Shown here: piece by piece, positions 30,193 to 37,599 of the stretch | Layout of the letters: each line of letters starts with the position of its first letter | Numbering within the stretch: the first letter of the stretch is position 1 | Assembly (NCBI GenBank): GCA_025459425.1 | Contig: JALOQF010000035.1 | Span: 1-37,599 of the forward strand | Reading direction: 5' to 3' | DNA from: Myxococcaceae bacterium | GTDB taxonomy: Bacteria > Myxococcota > Myxococcia > Myxococcales > Myxococcaceae | Length of the DNA: 37,599 bases | The notes under the pieces: generated by a model | Told to the model about the DNA's origin: nothing | What the model saw: only the letters and a program-made list of their open reading frames with translations | The model's database searches: none | Program-made: the position numbers and the translations under genes

Positions 30193-30576
30193 ATGTCCAC
30201 CCGCACCCCGACCATCGACGAAGACGACGTGCCGCAGACGATGATGAACCGCCTGCCCGCGGGCTTCAAACCGCGGCCCCGGCGCGCGCATCAGCTCGAG
30301 CAGACGGCCGGCCCGGGCAGCCCGTCGCGGCACGAGCTGTCGGCCGACATGCTCGTCATCGGGCGGGGCAGCGCGGCCGACCTGCGCATCGAGAGCGACG
30401 ACGTGAGCCGCACGCATGCGCAGCTCCAGCGCGTCGACGACGAGTACACCATCGAAGACCTCGACAGCCGCAACGGCGTGTTCCTCAACGGCCTGCGCGT
30501 GCACGCCGCGGTGCTCCGCGACGGAGACCAGTTGCAGCTCGGCGACGTCGTCTTCACCTACACCGAGGGCACCTGA
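30193..30576 (+). CDS. FHA domain protein
   Basis: The 127-residue product consists of a disordered N-terminal 45 residues with threonines (TPTIDEDDVPQT) and an FHA domain (about 50-124). The phosphothreonine-binding loops are intact: GRG (57-59), SRTHAQL (72-78) and SRNGVFLNG (92-100). It should bind phosphothreonine proteins, and its own Thr-rich tail could be a kinase substrate, as in other small FHA proteins. It ends 2 nt before the MBL-fold gene, so the two form an operon. Confidence 0.93.
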   Translation: MSTRTPTIDEDDVPQTMMNRLPAGFKPRPRRAHQLEQTAGPGSPSRHELSADMLVIGRGSAADLRIESDDVSRTHAQLQRVDDEYTIEDLDSRNGVFLNGLRVHAAVLRDGDQLQLGDVVFTYTEGT

Positions 30577-30578
30577 CG

Positions 30579-31466
30579 ATGGGCTTCTTCGTCCGCTTCT
30601 GGGGCGTGCGCGGCTCCATTCCCACGCCGGGCCCGAGAACGCGCCGCTACGGCGGCAACACCAGCTGCTACGAGCTGCGCAGCGACACCACCGTGCTCAT
30701 CTTCGACGCCGGCACGGGCCTGCGCGAGCTGGGCATCTCGCTGTTGCGGAACCCGCCGCGCGCGGGCCTCGAGCTGCACCTCTTCCTCTCGCACCCGCAC
30801 TGGGACCACATTCAGGGCTTCCCCTTCTTCGGGCCGGCGTACCTGCCGACGACGACGATTCACGTCTACGGCAGCGAGAAGAACGAGAACTACCAGCTGC
30901 TCTCGGGCCAGATGTCGAACGCGTACTTCCCCGTGGCGTTCAAGGACCTGTCGGCGCGCATCGTGCCGCGGGCCTTCAAGAACGACGTGGTGCAGGCCGG
31001 CGACTTCGTGGTGCGGCGGTTCGACCAGAAGCACCCGGGCGGCAGCGCTGGTTTCCGCGTCGAGCACGAGGGGCGCGCGGTGGTGTACGCGACCGACAGC
31101 GAGCTCGACCAGCTGCTCACCGACCCCGAGGGGCCGAGCAGGAACCCGCGCACGCTGCGGCGCCTGCCCGCCGCCGTGGTGGCGCCGATGAAGAACGCCG
31201 ACCTGCTCATCGCCGACGCCCAGTACACCGACGAGGAGTACCCGAAGCGGATCGGCTGGGGCCACGCGCGCTCGAACACCGTCGTCGACCTGGCGATTCA
31301 GGCCGGTGTGCGGCAGCTCGCGCTCACGCACCACGACCCCATGCACTCGGACCGCGACGTCGACGCGATGGTGCTGACGGCCTCGGAGCGCGCGCGCAGC
31401 ATCGGCGCCGAGCTCGAGGTGTTCGGCGCCCGCGAGGGCGTCACCCTGCGCGTCGACCGCGAGTAG
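30579..31466 (+). CDS. MBL-fold metal-dependent hydrolase
   Basis: The 295-residue product begins FVRFWGVRGSIPTPGP, then YGGNTSCYELRSDTTVLIFD and the zinc motif SHPHWDHIQGFPFF. Further metal or active-site residues lie in VVYATDSE, DAQYTDEEYP and LTHHDPMHSD. The layout fits the RNase Z/PhnP-like branch, which includes cyclic nucleotide and other phosphodiesterases. It has no signal peptide and so is cytoplasmic. Coupling to the FHA gene (2 nt) suggests control by Ser/Thr phosphorylation, which is inference. Confidence 0.88.
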   Translation: MGFFVRFWGVRGSIPTPGPRTRRYGGNTSCYELRSDTTVLIFDAGTGLRELGISLLRNPPRAGLELHLFLSHPHWDHIQGFPFFGPAYLPTTTIHVYGSEKNENYQLLSGQMSNAYFPVAFKDLSARIVPRAFKNDVVQAGDFVVRRFDQKHPGGSAGFRVEHEGRAVVYATDSELDQLLTDPEGPSRNPRTLRRLPAAVVAPMKNADLLIADAQYTDEEYPKRIGWGHARSNTVVDLAIQAGVRQLALTHHDPMHSDRDVDAMVLTASERARSIGAELEVFGAREGVTLRVDRE

Positions 31467-31510
31467 GGCGGTTGTCTTCGGCCAGGCACGCGCTGCATCA
31501 TGGAGAGGCC

Positions 31511-32101
31511 ATGGAAACGCCGCTGTCGCTCCTGCGAGCACTCCCCATTCGTTACCCGGTCGAGCTGACGCCCCCGTCGGGCTTCGTGCCCGCACGCCTG
31601 GAGACGTGGCCGTCGGTCGACGGTCGCCTCGAGTTCGTCGAAGGGAAACTCCTCTACAGGCCGCCCTGCGCAGACGAGCAGTCCGAGGTGGTCTCAGGCG
31701 TCGTCTATGAGCTCGTCTCCTGGGTTCGCCAGCACCCGGAGTTCGTCGTCGCGACGAACGAAGCCGGCATGCTCCTCAAGGGCGCGGTTCGTGCCGCTGA
31801 CGCAGCCGTCTGGAGGAAGGACTCCACGCATGTTCACGGTACGATTCGCCGGGTGCCCCCGATTCTCGCGGTCGAGGTGGCTGGCGAGGAAGACACGGTG
31901 GCCTCATTGCGCCACAAGGCGCGCTGGTACGTCACTCACGGCGTCGAGGTCGTGTGGCTTGTTTTCCCGACGGAGCGGTTCGTGAAGGTCGTCAGCCGCT
32001 CCTCGACGCGGACGTTCCACCCAGGCGACGCCCTGCCAGCAGCGCGGAGCCTGCCTGGACTCGCGCCGCGTGTTCGCGACCTCTTCTTCCAACTGGGCTG
32101 A
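31511..32101 (+). CDS. Uma2 family (DUF820) protein, second copy
   Basis: The 196-residue product starts at ATG 31511 with GGAGAGG upstream. It shows GRLEFVEGKLLYRPP, a RAADAAVWRK segment that keeps the Asp missing from the first copy, PILAVEVAGEEDTVASLRHK and WYVTHGVEVVWLVFPTERFV. These are the Asp, Glu and Lys positions of the PD-(D/E)XK-like fold. It is only distantly similar to the copy at 28688. Role unknown. Confidence 0.85.
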   Translation: METPLSLLRALPIRYPVELTPPSGFVPARLETWPSVDGRLEFVEGKLLYRPPCADEQSEVVSGVVYELVSWVRQHPEFVVATNEAGMLLKGAVRAADAAVWRKDSTHVHGTIRRVPPILAVEVAGEEDTVASLRHKARWYVTHGVEVVWLVFPTERFVKVVSRSSTRTFHPGDALPAARSLPGLAPRVRDLFFQLG

Positions 32102-32215
32102 GCCTGGTCCTCGCGAAGAAGACGTGACCCCGCGTCGTCATGGGCTAGACATTCCGTCGTGCCCCGCCCCCTGCGCGAGTCGAGCCCCCGCACGCTGTCT
32201 CCCCGGCGCGAGCCC

Positions 32216-33496
32216 ATGGCCGAGGTGGTTCGCCGGGAAGAGCGCCGCGCCCAGGTGTCGCTGCACTTCAAGATTCTCGTCGGCTACGTGGTGCTCGCCG
32301 CCGCGCTGGTGACGCTCTTCGCCGTGGGCGCCGCGTGGGAGTGGTGGCTCAAGATCGTCGCCGCCGGCGTGGTGACGCTGGTGCTGGCCATCGCGCTGCC
32401 GGCCCTGGTGCTGCGCGTGACGCGCGTCCGGGTGCTGTCGAACACGGCGCTCGAGATCTCCCGTGGAGACCTGTCCCGCCGCGTCAGCGTCGAGTCCAGC
32501 GGGCTGCGCGACGACATCGACGAGCTGGCGGTGGCCATCGCCGACATGCAGGAGAACCTGCGCGAGCTGGTGAGCTCGATTCAGCGCACCGCCGAGTCGG
32601 TGGCGTCGTCGGCGTCGGCGCTCGAGGGCAGCGCCGAGGGCGTCAACGCGCAGGCGGCCGAGGTGGGCTCGTCGATGATCCGCATCGCCGCCGGCGCCGA
32701 GTCGCAGAAGGCCCTGGTGGCGCGGGCGAGCACCACCATCACCGACATGGCGCAGGCGCTCCAGCGCACGGCCGCCAGCGCCGAGGAGTCGACGAAGGCC
32801 GCTGCCGCCACCAGCGCCTCGGCCATCGAGGGCAGCACCGCCGCGACGCTCGCTGGAGAGAAGGTGCGCAAGGTGTTCGCGCGCATCGAGGCCGCGAGCC
32901 ACGAGGTGTTCAAGTTCGGCGAGAAGACGCAGGAGATCAGCAAGATCGTCGACGCCATCACCCAGGTGGCGCAGCAGACGAACCTGCTCGCGCTCAACGC
33001 CACCATCGAGGCTGCCCGCGCTGGAGAGTACGGCCGGGGCTTCGCCGTCGTCGCCGACGAGGTGCGCAAGCTGGCCGAGAGCGCGGGCAAGAGCGCCGAG
33101 CAGATCAGCCTTCTGGCGCGGAACATCAGCCAGCAGTCGACGCTGGTGGTGAGCGCGATGAAGGAAGGCATCGAAGAGCTCGCCGAGGGCCGCGAAGACC
33201 TGACCGCCATCGTGCGCTCGATGGGCCGCATCTCGGACAGCGCGCGCAACGGCGCCGACAAGGTGTCGCTCATCTCGGACTACGCGCGCGAGCAGCAGAA
33301 GGGCTCGGAGGCGATGGTGTCGGCCATCAGTGAGATCAGCTCGGTGGCCAGGGCCAACGCCGAGGCGACCGACGCGGTGAAGCGCGTCATCGAGGAGCAG
33401 ACCGAGGCCGTGTCGCAGATGACGGCCGCGTCGCAGGAGCTGACCAACCTCTCGGACGAGCTGCAGACCATCGTCAAGCGCTTCCGGCTGATGTGA
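32216..33496 (+). CDS. Methyl-accepting chemotaxis protein without sensor domain
   Basis: The 426-residue product has two adjoining membrane helices (about 18-40 and 47-68) with almost nothing between them, then a HAMP-like segment ([18 protein letters not shown]) and a long coiled-coil signalling domain. The chemoreceptor hairpin tip is present: [40 protein letters not shown]. With no periplasmic domain it must sense inside the cell or membrane, or act with a partner. No che genes are near. The start is uncertain: ATG 32216 lacks a strong ribosome site, and GTG 32159 would add 19 basic residues. Confidence 0.9.
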   Translation: MAEVVRREERRAQVSLHFKILVGYVVLAAALVTLFAVGAAWEWWLKIVAAGVVTLVLAIALPALVLRVTRVRVLSNTALEISRGDLSRRVSVESSGLRDDIDELAVAIADMQENLRELVSSIQRTAESVASSASALEGSAEGVNAQAAEVGSSMIRIAAGAESQKALVARASTTITDMAQALQRTAASAEESTKAAAATSASAIEGSTAATLAGEKVRKVFARIEAASHEVFKFGEKTQEISKIVDAITQVAQQTNLLALNATIEAARAGEYGRGFAVVADEVRKLAESAGKSAEQISLLARNISQQSTLVVSAMKEGIEELAEGREDLTAIVRSMGRISDSARNGADKVSLISDYAREQQKGSEAMVSAISEISSVARANAEATDAVKRVIEEQTEAVSQMTAASQELTNLSDELQTIVKRFRLM

Positions 33497-33618
33497 CCCT
33501 CAGCAGGGCGTGAGCCGGGAGGCACCGCCTGCGCTCCCGTCGTGACCGCGCCGTCACCCGTCATGCGTGAGCTGGACCGCAGGCTTCGCGCCCGACTCGT
33601 GAGCGACGCAGCGCTTGC

Positions 33619-34362
33619 GTGCGTGTCGTTCCAGAAGGCGCCCGGGAGGCTGCGGCACCTGGCTTGCTGTGGCCGGCGTACGTGCTCGGCCTCCTCCTCT
33701 CGATGAGCCTCGTCGCGCTCCCCGCGCCGTCGCAGACCGTCGAGGGCCGTCACCAGGCCTGGGTGAACGCCGGCTTCGCGTCGACCTGGCTCGTTCAGGC
33801 GGGTGGGGGCTTTCGACTCGGCGAAGGCGTTCGGCTCGACGTGCAGCTCGACACGCCCCTCGTCCGCCCGCTGGTGATGGGCGGTCGGCTGGCGCTGGGC
33901 CTGAGTGTCTTGCGGCCTTTCGGAGACTGGTTCGGTCTCGCCGGCCGCGTCGAGCTGGGCGCGCCGTGGTCGAACGACTTCAGCGGCTCCTGGCTCGCGA
34001 TCGACGGACGGGCGGGGCTCCAGCCGGGCATCTATCGGCGGACCTGGGCCGTTGCCCTCGACGTCAGCGTGGTGCCGACGCTCGCGGCGAGCTGGACACC
34101 GTCGCTCGTCGTTCGTGACAGCTTCGGCGACCGGCCCGGCAGCGCGGTCCAGTCACCGCGCGCCGTGGGGCTGTCATTCCCGGCGTTCCGGGTCGACGTC
34201 GGAGCGCTCGCCCGGTTCCGCCTCGTGAAGACCGACGTCGCTCGGCTCTGGCTGCTGGTGAACGCGAGCCTGGTGGTGACCCCTTCGCAGGTGGGCCCGG
34301 CGATGCCTCCCACCTCGACGCTGCCCTTCACGATGGGCCTGGGGGCCGCGTGCGAGCTCTGA
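33619..34362 (+). CDS. Probable outer-membrane barrel-like protein
   Basis: The product (up to 247 residues) has a hydrophobic export signal (LLWPAYVLGLLLSMSLVAL, ending APSQ), then amphipathic strands typical of a small outer-membrane barrel: WVNAGFASTWLVQAGGGFRL, VRLDVQLDTPLVRP, FRVDVGALARFRL and a final MGLGAACEL. The start is uncertain: GTG 33619 adds 16 residues before the signal, while a TTG at 33664 or GTG at 33682 would begin within it. Its stop overlaps the next start (TGATG), which implies coupled translation. No family assigned. Confidence 0.65.
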   Translation: MRVVPEGAREAAAPGLLWPAYVLGLLLSMSLVALPAPSQTVEGRHQAWVNAGFASTWLVQAGGGFRLGEGVRLDVQLDTPLVRPLVMGGRLALGLSVLRPFGDWFGLAGRVELGAPWSNDFSGSWLAIDGRAGLQPGIYRRTWAVALDVSVVPTLAASWTPSLVVRDSFGDRPGSAVQSPRAVGLSFPAFRVDVGALARFRLVKTDVARLWLLVNASLVVTPSQVGPAMPPTSTLPFTMGLGAACEL

Positions 34363-35321
34363 TGATGCTCGGCCTTCTGTTGGCGTGCGCTCCGCCGGAG
34401 TCCGCCGCCCTCGTGCCCCCGACGGTGATGGACGACCCTGCGTTGCCGAGCCTCACGATTCGGGTCGCTGGCCGGGAGCGAAAGGTCCACGTCCGCACGT
34501 TCGGAGACCCCTCCGGGCACGTGGTGCTGGCGATGCACGGCTCACTCGCCGACGCGCGCTACCTGCTCATGCTCGCGCCGCTCGCCGATGAGCACTTCGT
34601 GGTGGTGTGGGACCAGCGCGGCAACGGCTTGTCGGAGCGCCTCGACGGGCCCGACGAGTACACCGCGGACGCCATCGTGGAAGAGGTCGACGCTGTTGCC
34701 GAGGCCTTCAGTCCGGGTCGCCCATTCTCGCTCGTCGGTCATTCGTTCGGCGCCATGTTCGCCTCGCTGTACGCGGGCCGCAGGCCCGACCGAATCGACC
34801 ACCTGGCGCTGCTCGAGCCGGGCGGCCTGACTGGAGGCATCTTCGGTCCGACCTATCCGTCCCTGGTGCGGGTCGACCTGCTGGGCCCGGGCCTCAACTC
34901 GATGTTCTGGCACAACGAAGTGCTCAGTCCCTCGACCCACGAGCGGCTCGACCTGCGCGCGCTGATGGTGCTGCAGGGCGAGAACACGCCCGGCTACTTC
35001 TGCGACCCGCAGCGACCGCCGGACATTCCCCTCTGGCGTCCCGGAGGCCACGTCGACGTGCTGCGCTCGTTGCTCCTGCAGGGCCGCGGCGCGCCGGGCA
35101 CGTTCGAGTATGACTTCACGAAAGGGGTCGAGCGCTTCCTGGGGCCCGTGGTGCTGGTGGGCGGCTCGTGCAGCCTCCTGGGGCCCGACTACCAGCGGCA
35201 GTACCATCTGCCCTTCTTCCCGCGCGGCCGCGTCGTCACCATCGAGCGCGCGGGGCATCGTTTCCCAACCGAGAAGCCGGCCGAGACGGTGGCGCTGCTG
35301 CGGGCCTTCTTGAAGGAGTGA
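34362..35321 (+). CDS. Alpha/beta-hydrolase lipoprotein
   Basis: The 319-residue product begins MMLGLLLACAPP with a lipobox at Cys9. It has an alpha/beta-hydrolase fold: VVLAMHGSLADARYLL (oxyanion region), VVVWDQRGNGLSERLDGPDE, the nucleophile elbow SLVGHSFGAMFASL with Ser128, and a C-terminal GHRFPTEKP His. It resembles proline iminopeptidase-like hydrolases. The ATG overlaps the stop of the barrel-like gene (TGATG); GTG 34350 is a longer alternative. It is probably lipid-anchored in the envelope, with an unknown ester or amide substrate. Confidence 0.86.
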   Translation: MMLGLLLACAPPESAALVPPTVMDDPALPSLTIRVAGRERKVHVRTFGDPSGHVVLAMHGSLADARYLLMLAPLADEHFVVVWDQRGNGLSERLDGPDEYTADAIVEEVDAVAEAFSPGRPFSLVGHSFGAMFASLYAGRRPDRIDHLALLEPGGLTGGIFGPTYPSLVRVDLLGPGLNSMFWHNEVLSPSTHERLDLRALMVLQGENTPGYFCDPQRPPDIPLWRPGGHVDVLRSLLLQGRGAPGTFEYDFTKGVERFLGPVVLVGGSCSLLGPDYQRQYHLPFFPRGRVVTIERAGHRFPTEKPAETVALLRAFLKE

Positions 35322-35328
35322 CCTTTCC

Positions 35329-36600
35329 ATGCGGCTGGCGGTGCTCGGCGCGGGCGGTCGAACGGGGCGGCTGGTGGTCGCGCTCGCTCGCGCGCGCGGT
35401 CATGCGGTGGTGGCGCTGAGCCGCAAACCCCTCGTCGTGCCCGAGGAGGTCGAGGTTCAGCAGGGCGACGCGCTCGACGTCGAGGCCGTCACGAGGCTTC
35501 TTCGCGGCTGTGACGCGGTGGTGTGCGCCATCGGCCCGACGCCGGGCGCTCCGAAGGACCAGGACTCGCGGCTGGCGCCGGTGCTCATCGAGGCGATGCG
35601 GGCGAGCGGCCTGCGACGGCTCGCGCTCATCACCGGGGCCATGCAGGCCGAGCCGAAGCACCTCGGCGCGTTCTATCGGCGCGTCACGCAGGCCGAGTCC
35701 GTGCGCGTGTTTCTCGACGACCGCAGGCAGCTGGAGCAGCACCTGCTCGCCAGCGGGCTCGAGGTGACGATTCTGCGGCCGCCGCGGCTCTCGGCGCGCG
35801 GGCCCTCGCTCGACGGGCCCGAGGTGACCGACGATGCCCGCATCACGCTGCTGGACTCGTGCAGCCGAGAAGACCTCGCGCGTGCGCTCCTCGACGCGGT
35901 CGAGGCCGGCGCTCGCACGGGGCCCGTGTTCGTGCGCTCTTCACCGCGAGACGGCGCGTTCTGGCCGGCGTGGCTCCTGCGCTGCGGCCTCGCGGAGTTC
36001 CTGGGCATCACGCTCGCGGCCGTCGCGGCGGTGGGCCTCAACCGGCTGGTGGGAGAGCCCGACAGCACGATGGAGCGCTGGCTCGTCTATACGAGCTTCC
36101 TCCTCACGGGCGCGGCCGAGGGCGCCTTCATCGGACTGGGGCAGGGCACGTTGCTGAAGCGGCTCGTGCCCTCTCTGCCGCTCGGAACGTTCGTCGGAGC
36201 GACGATGCTGCCCGCGGTGCTGGCGTGGGCGGTGGGCATGGCGCCGTCGACGTTCTTCGTCGAGCCATCGGCGACGGGCGCTCCGATGGAGGGGCCGTCG
36301 ACCTGGCTGGTGCTGCTGGTGAGCGCGGCGGGCGGAGCCGTCGGAGGCGCGCTCATCGGTGCGGCCCAGGCGCTCGCGCTGAGGCGGAGCGTCGAGTCGG
36401 TGAAGGGCTGGGTGCTGGCGACGGTGCTGGGGTGGGCGCTCGCGCTGCCGCTCGACCTGTTGGGTGCGACGCTGCCCGACGCCGCGACGCCGGGGTGGCT
36501 CATCGCCTCGTCAGCGGGTGGCTTTGGGCTGTTGGCCGGGCTGACGTTCGCGGTGCCGACGGGGCTCGCGGCGCTGGGGCTGCGTCGCCGGCGTCAGTGA
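35329..36600 (+). CDS. NAD(P)-binding protein fused to a membrane domain
   Basis: The 423-residue product starts 7 nt after the hydrolase, with AAGGAG upstream. Residues 1-215 are an NmrA/BLVRB-like Rossmann domain: LAVLGAGGRTGRLVVALARA, QQGDALDVEAVTRLLRGCDA, VVCAIGPTPGAP, LRRLALITGAMQ, LEVTILRPPRLS. From about 220 a second region has about five hydrophobic helices (LTGAAEGAFIGLGQGTLLKR, GGAVGGALIGAAQALAL, WVLATVLGWALALPLDLLGA). Such a fusion is unusual for this family, whose members are normally soluble. It may be a membrane-tethered redox sensor or reductase. It overlaps the following minus-strand gene by 7 nt. Confidence 0.85.
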   Translation: MRLAVLGAGGRTGRLVVALARARGHAVVALSRKPLVVPEEVEVQQGDALDVEAVTRLLRGCDAVVCAIGPTPGAPKDQDSRLAPVLIEAMRASGLRRLALITGAMQAEPKHLGAFYRRVTQAESVRVFLDDRRQLEQHLLASGLEVTILRPPRLSARGPSLDGPEVTDDARITLLDSCSREDLARALLDAVEAGARTGPVFVRSSPRDGAFWPAWLLRCGLAEFLGITLAAVAAVGLNRLVGEPDSTMERWLVYTSFLLTGAAEGAFIGLGQGTLLKRLVPSLPLGTFVGATMLPAVLAWAVGMAPSTFFVEPSATGAPMEGPSTWLVLLVSAAGGAVGGALIGAAQALALRRSVESVKGWVLATVLGWALALPLDLLGATLPDAATPGWLIASSAGGFGLLAGLTFAVPTGLAALGLRRRRQ

Positions 36601-37061
36601 ACCCAGGCGTCCTTCGGGGCGTCGGCGCCTTGCGCGACGGCGAGGCGATCGAGCCGGGACACGCGCGACGGGTCGAGCCGCGTGCCCCGCTCGGGGAAGC
36701 CGAGGCCCTTCGCGGTCCACTCGGGGATGAAGAGAATCGGCGTGGCTTCTCCGTCGTAGCCGAGCTGCACGAGCTGGCCTTTGGGGAACTGCACGCACTG
36801 CTTGTCGCAGCAGTGGAAGGTGTCGCGCACGACGTAGAGGCCTTCGGCGGCGAGCGGCTCGAGCGTCGCGCTCCACTCGGGGCCGGGCACGGTGATGCCC
36901 TGCGCGTTCCACTCGGCCCGGTTCAGCGCCCACGCGCGCGGCAGGTAGATGCCGGGACCGGGGGTGCCGTGGTTGTGGAACATGACGAGGCGCCCGGCAG
37001 GCAGCTGCTCGAGCGCGCGAGTGGTGCGGTACAGGCCGCAGGGTGGGTGGGTCGGTGTCAT
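36594..37061 (-). CDS. Hypothetical protein with CCDKQC motif
   Basis: The 155-residue product begins MTPTHPPCGLYRTTRALEQL and continues with PAGRLVMFHNHGTPGPGIYL, LYVVRDTFHCCDKQCVQFPK and QLGYDGEATPILFIPEW. The beta-rich layout, ending in a segment like LVQLGYDG..PILFIPEW, resembles a group of myxobacterial hypothetical proteins. The three cysteines of FHCCDKQC could bind metal. No signal peptide is seen, so it is likely cytoplasmic. It is divergent from the repeat lipoprotein; no function can be proposed. Confidence 0.72.
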   Translation of the reverse strand: MTPTHPPCGLYRTTRALEQLPAGRLVMFHNHGTPGPGIYLPRAWALNRAEWNAQGITVPGPEWSATLEPLAAEGLYVVRDTFHCCDKQCVQFPKGQLVQLGYDGEATPILFIPEWTAKGLGFPERGTRLDPSRVSRLDRLAVAQGADAPKDAWVH

Positions 37062-37151
37062 ACGTTTGGCTCGATGGTGGGATTCGGATCAGTCGAATTC
37101 GATGAAGAGTGTTTGTGGCTGTCACGAGTCGGTTGGTACAAGGCCGTCCCC

Positions 37152-37599
37152 ATGCGGACATCTCTTCGTCACTTGTTCCTCGCGGCGAGCTTCGCCGTGG
37201 TCTCAGCCTGTAACTGCGGCGGAGGCAACACCTGCAACACGAACGCGGACTGCATGAGTGGTCAGGTCTGCTCGGCGGGCATGTGCGTGACGCCTGACGC
37301 GGGGACCGCAGGTGGAACGGCGGGCGGTAGCGCCGGTGGAACGGCTGGCGGCACGGCAGGTGGAACGGCTGGCGGCACCGCAGGTGGAACGGCTGGCGGC
37401 ACCGCGGGTGGAACGGCTGGCGGCACGGCGGGTGGAACGGCGGGCGGTAGCGCCGGTGGAACGGCTGGCGGCACCGCGGGTGGAACGGCCGGCGGCACTG
37501 CGGGCGGAACGGCTGGCGGCACCGCGGGTGGAACGGCGGGCGGAACGGCTGGCGGCACCGCGGGTGGAACGGCCGGCGGCACTGCGGGCGGAACGGCTG
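37152..37599 (+). CDS. Repeat-rich lipoprotein, 3' end outside window
   Basis: ATG 37152 opens MRTSLRHLFLAASFAVVSAC, a lipoprotein signal with Cys20. Next comes a small Cys-rich module (CNCGGGNTCNTNADC, then SGQVCSAGMC) like the disulfide modules common on myxobacterial surface lipoproteins. From about residue 53 (DAGTAGG) the frame becomes a run of TAGG, with some SAGG, to the window end. No stop occurs in 149 codons. The repeat probably holds a functional domain away from the membrane, as the AQGGG linker does in the selenoprotein lipoprotein. The downstream domain is not visible. Confidence 0.8.
   Translation, partial: MRTSLRHLFLAASFAVVSACNCGGGNTCNTNADCMSGQVCSAGMCVTPDAGTAGGTAGGSAGGTAGGTAGGTAGGTAGGTAGGTAGGTAGGTAGGTAGGSAGGTAGGTAGGTAGGTAGGTAGGTAGGTAGGTAGGTAGGTAGGTAGGTA
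37308..37599. repeat. 12 bp tandem repeat encoding (TAGG)n
   Basis: Units of the form GGTGGAACGGCT/GGCGGCACGGCA, a 12 bp period with third-base variation, encode Thr-Ala-Gly-Gly. At least 20 units are visible and the array runs off the window. Some units start with AGC (SAGG). Such arrays are prone to slippage and assembly errors, so the copy number may not be exact. Confidence 0.85.

Noticed and set aside
37093..37102. 10 bp palindrome TCGAATTCGA between divergent genes
   Set aside because: Self-complementary but short and simple; alone it is weak evidence of a binding site.
37262..37582. Minus-strand PPAV-repeat ORF
   Set aside because: It is the antisense reading of the TAGG repeat, without a start region of its own.
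1..37599. tRNA, rRNA, tmRNA, CRISPR array, transposase or phage genes
   Set aside because: Looked for by eye on both strands and not found. A covariance-model scan (tRNAscan-SE, Infernal) would settle small RNAs.

Overview
The window is very GC-rich, with codons ending mostly in G or C. It carries several hallmarks of Myxococcota (myxobacteria): many secreted lipoproteins with Gly/Ala/Thr repeat linkers, an AgmX/PglI-type C-terminal tail, abnormal-spindle-like (choice-of-anchor) repeat proteins, an FHA protein and a compact chemoreceptor. It looks like ordinary chromosome. I see no insertion sequence, phage gene, CRISPR array, tRNA or rRNA. The assignment to Myxococcota is inference from gene content.

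Layout. 1-3.5 kb: an outward-reading secreted protein, then panC, smpB, sspB and an adenosine deaminase, all on +. 3.5-8 kb: a small cystine-knot-like secreted peptide, an AgmX-tail lipoprotein, an epimerase remnant, and a divergent pair of lipid-type enzymes (sterol-desaturase-like hydroxylase and CFA-synthase-like methyltransferase) around a short palindrome. 8-10.5 kb: a two-gene minus-strand operon, each gene with an in-frame TGA at a redox-motif position, divergent from a cytochrome P460-like lipoprotein. 10.5-18.4 kb: a minus-strand series of acetyl-CoA hydrolase/CoA-transferase, penicillin acylase-type hydrolase, two rhodanese-like lipoproteins and methionine aminopeptidase. 18.4-21.1 kb: a LysR HTH-only ORF, a 2-oxoglutarate/Fe(II) oxygenase, a protein that is half methionine, and a metallo-beta-lactamase-fold lipoprotein. 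21.1-28 kb: two paralogous choice-of-anchor/VWA-like lipoproteins, then LivK and LivH without the rest of the transporter. 28-37.6 kb: a Cys-rich membrane protein, two Uma2 proteins, a thioesterase, an FHA protein with an MBL-fold hydrolase, a chemoreceptor, a barrel-like protein coupled to an alpha/beta hydrolase, an NAD(P)-binding/membrane fusion, a hypothetical protein, and a repeat-rich lipoprotein cut by the window edge.

The most striking system is the pair at 8034-9985. The upstream gene encodes a signal peptide, then C-T-T-[TGA], then a predicted beta-barrel fused to a thioredoxin domain. The downstream gene overlaps it by ATGA and encodes a lipoprotein with a thioredoxin-like domain whose active site reads [TGA]-T-T-C. 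After each TGA the RNA can fold a hairpin closed by CCC/GGG pairs, with a GGC loop starting 17 nt after the TGA. This agrees with known rules for bacterial selenocysteine insertion elements. I therefore read both as selenoproteins with mirror-image motifs (CxxU and UxxC), probably partners in envelope redox chemistry. The selenocysteine machinery itself is not in the window.
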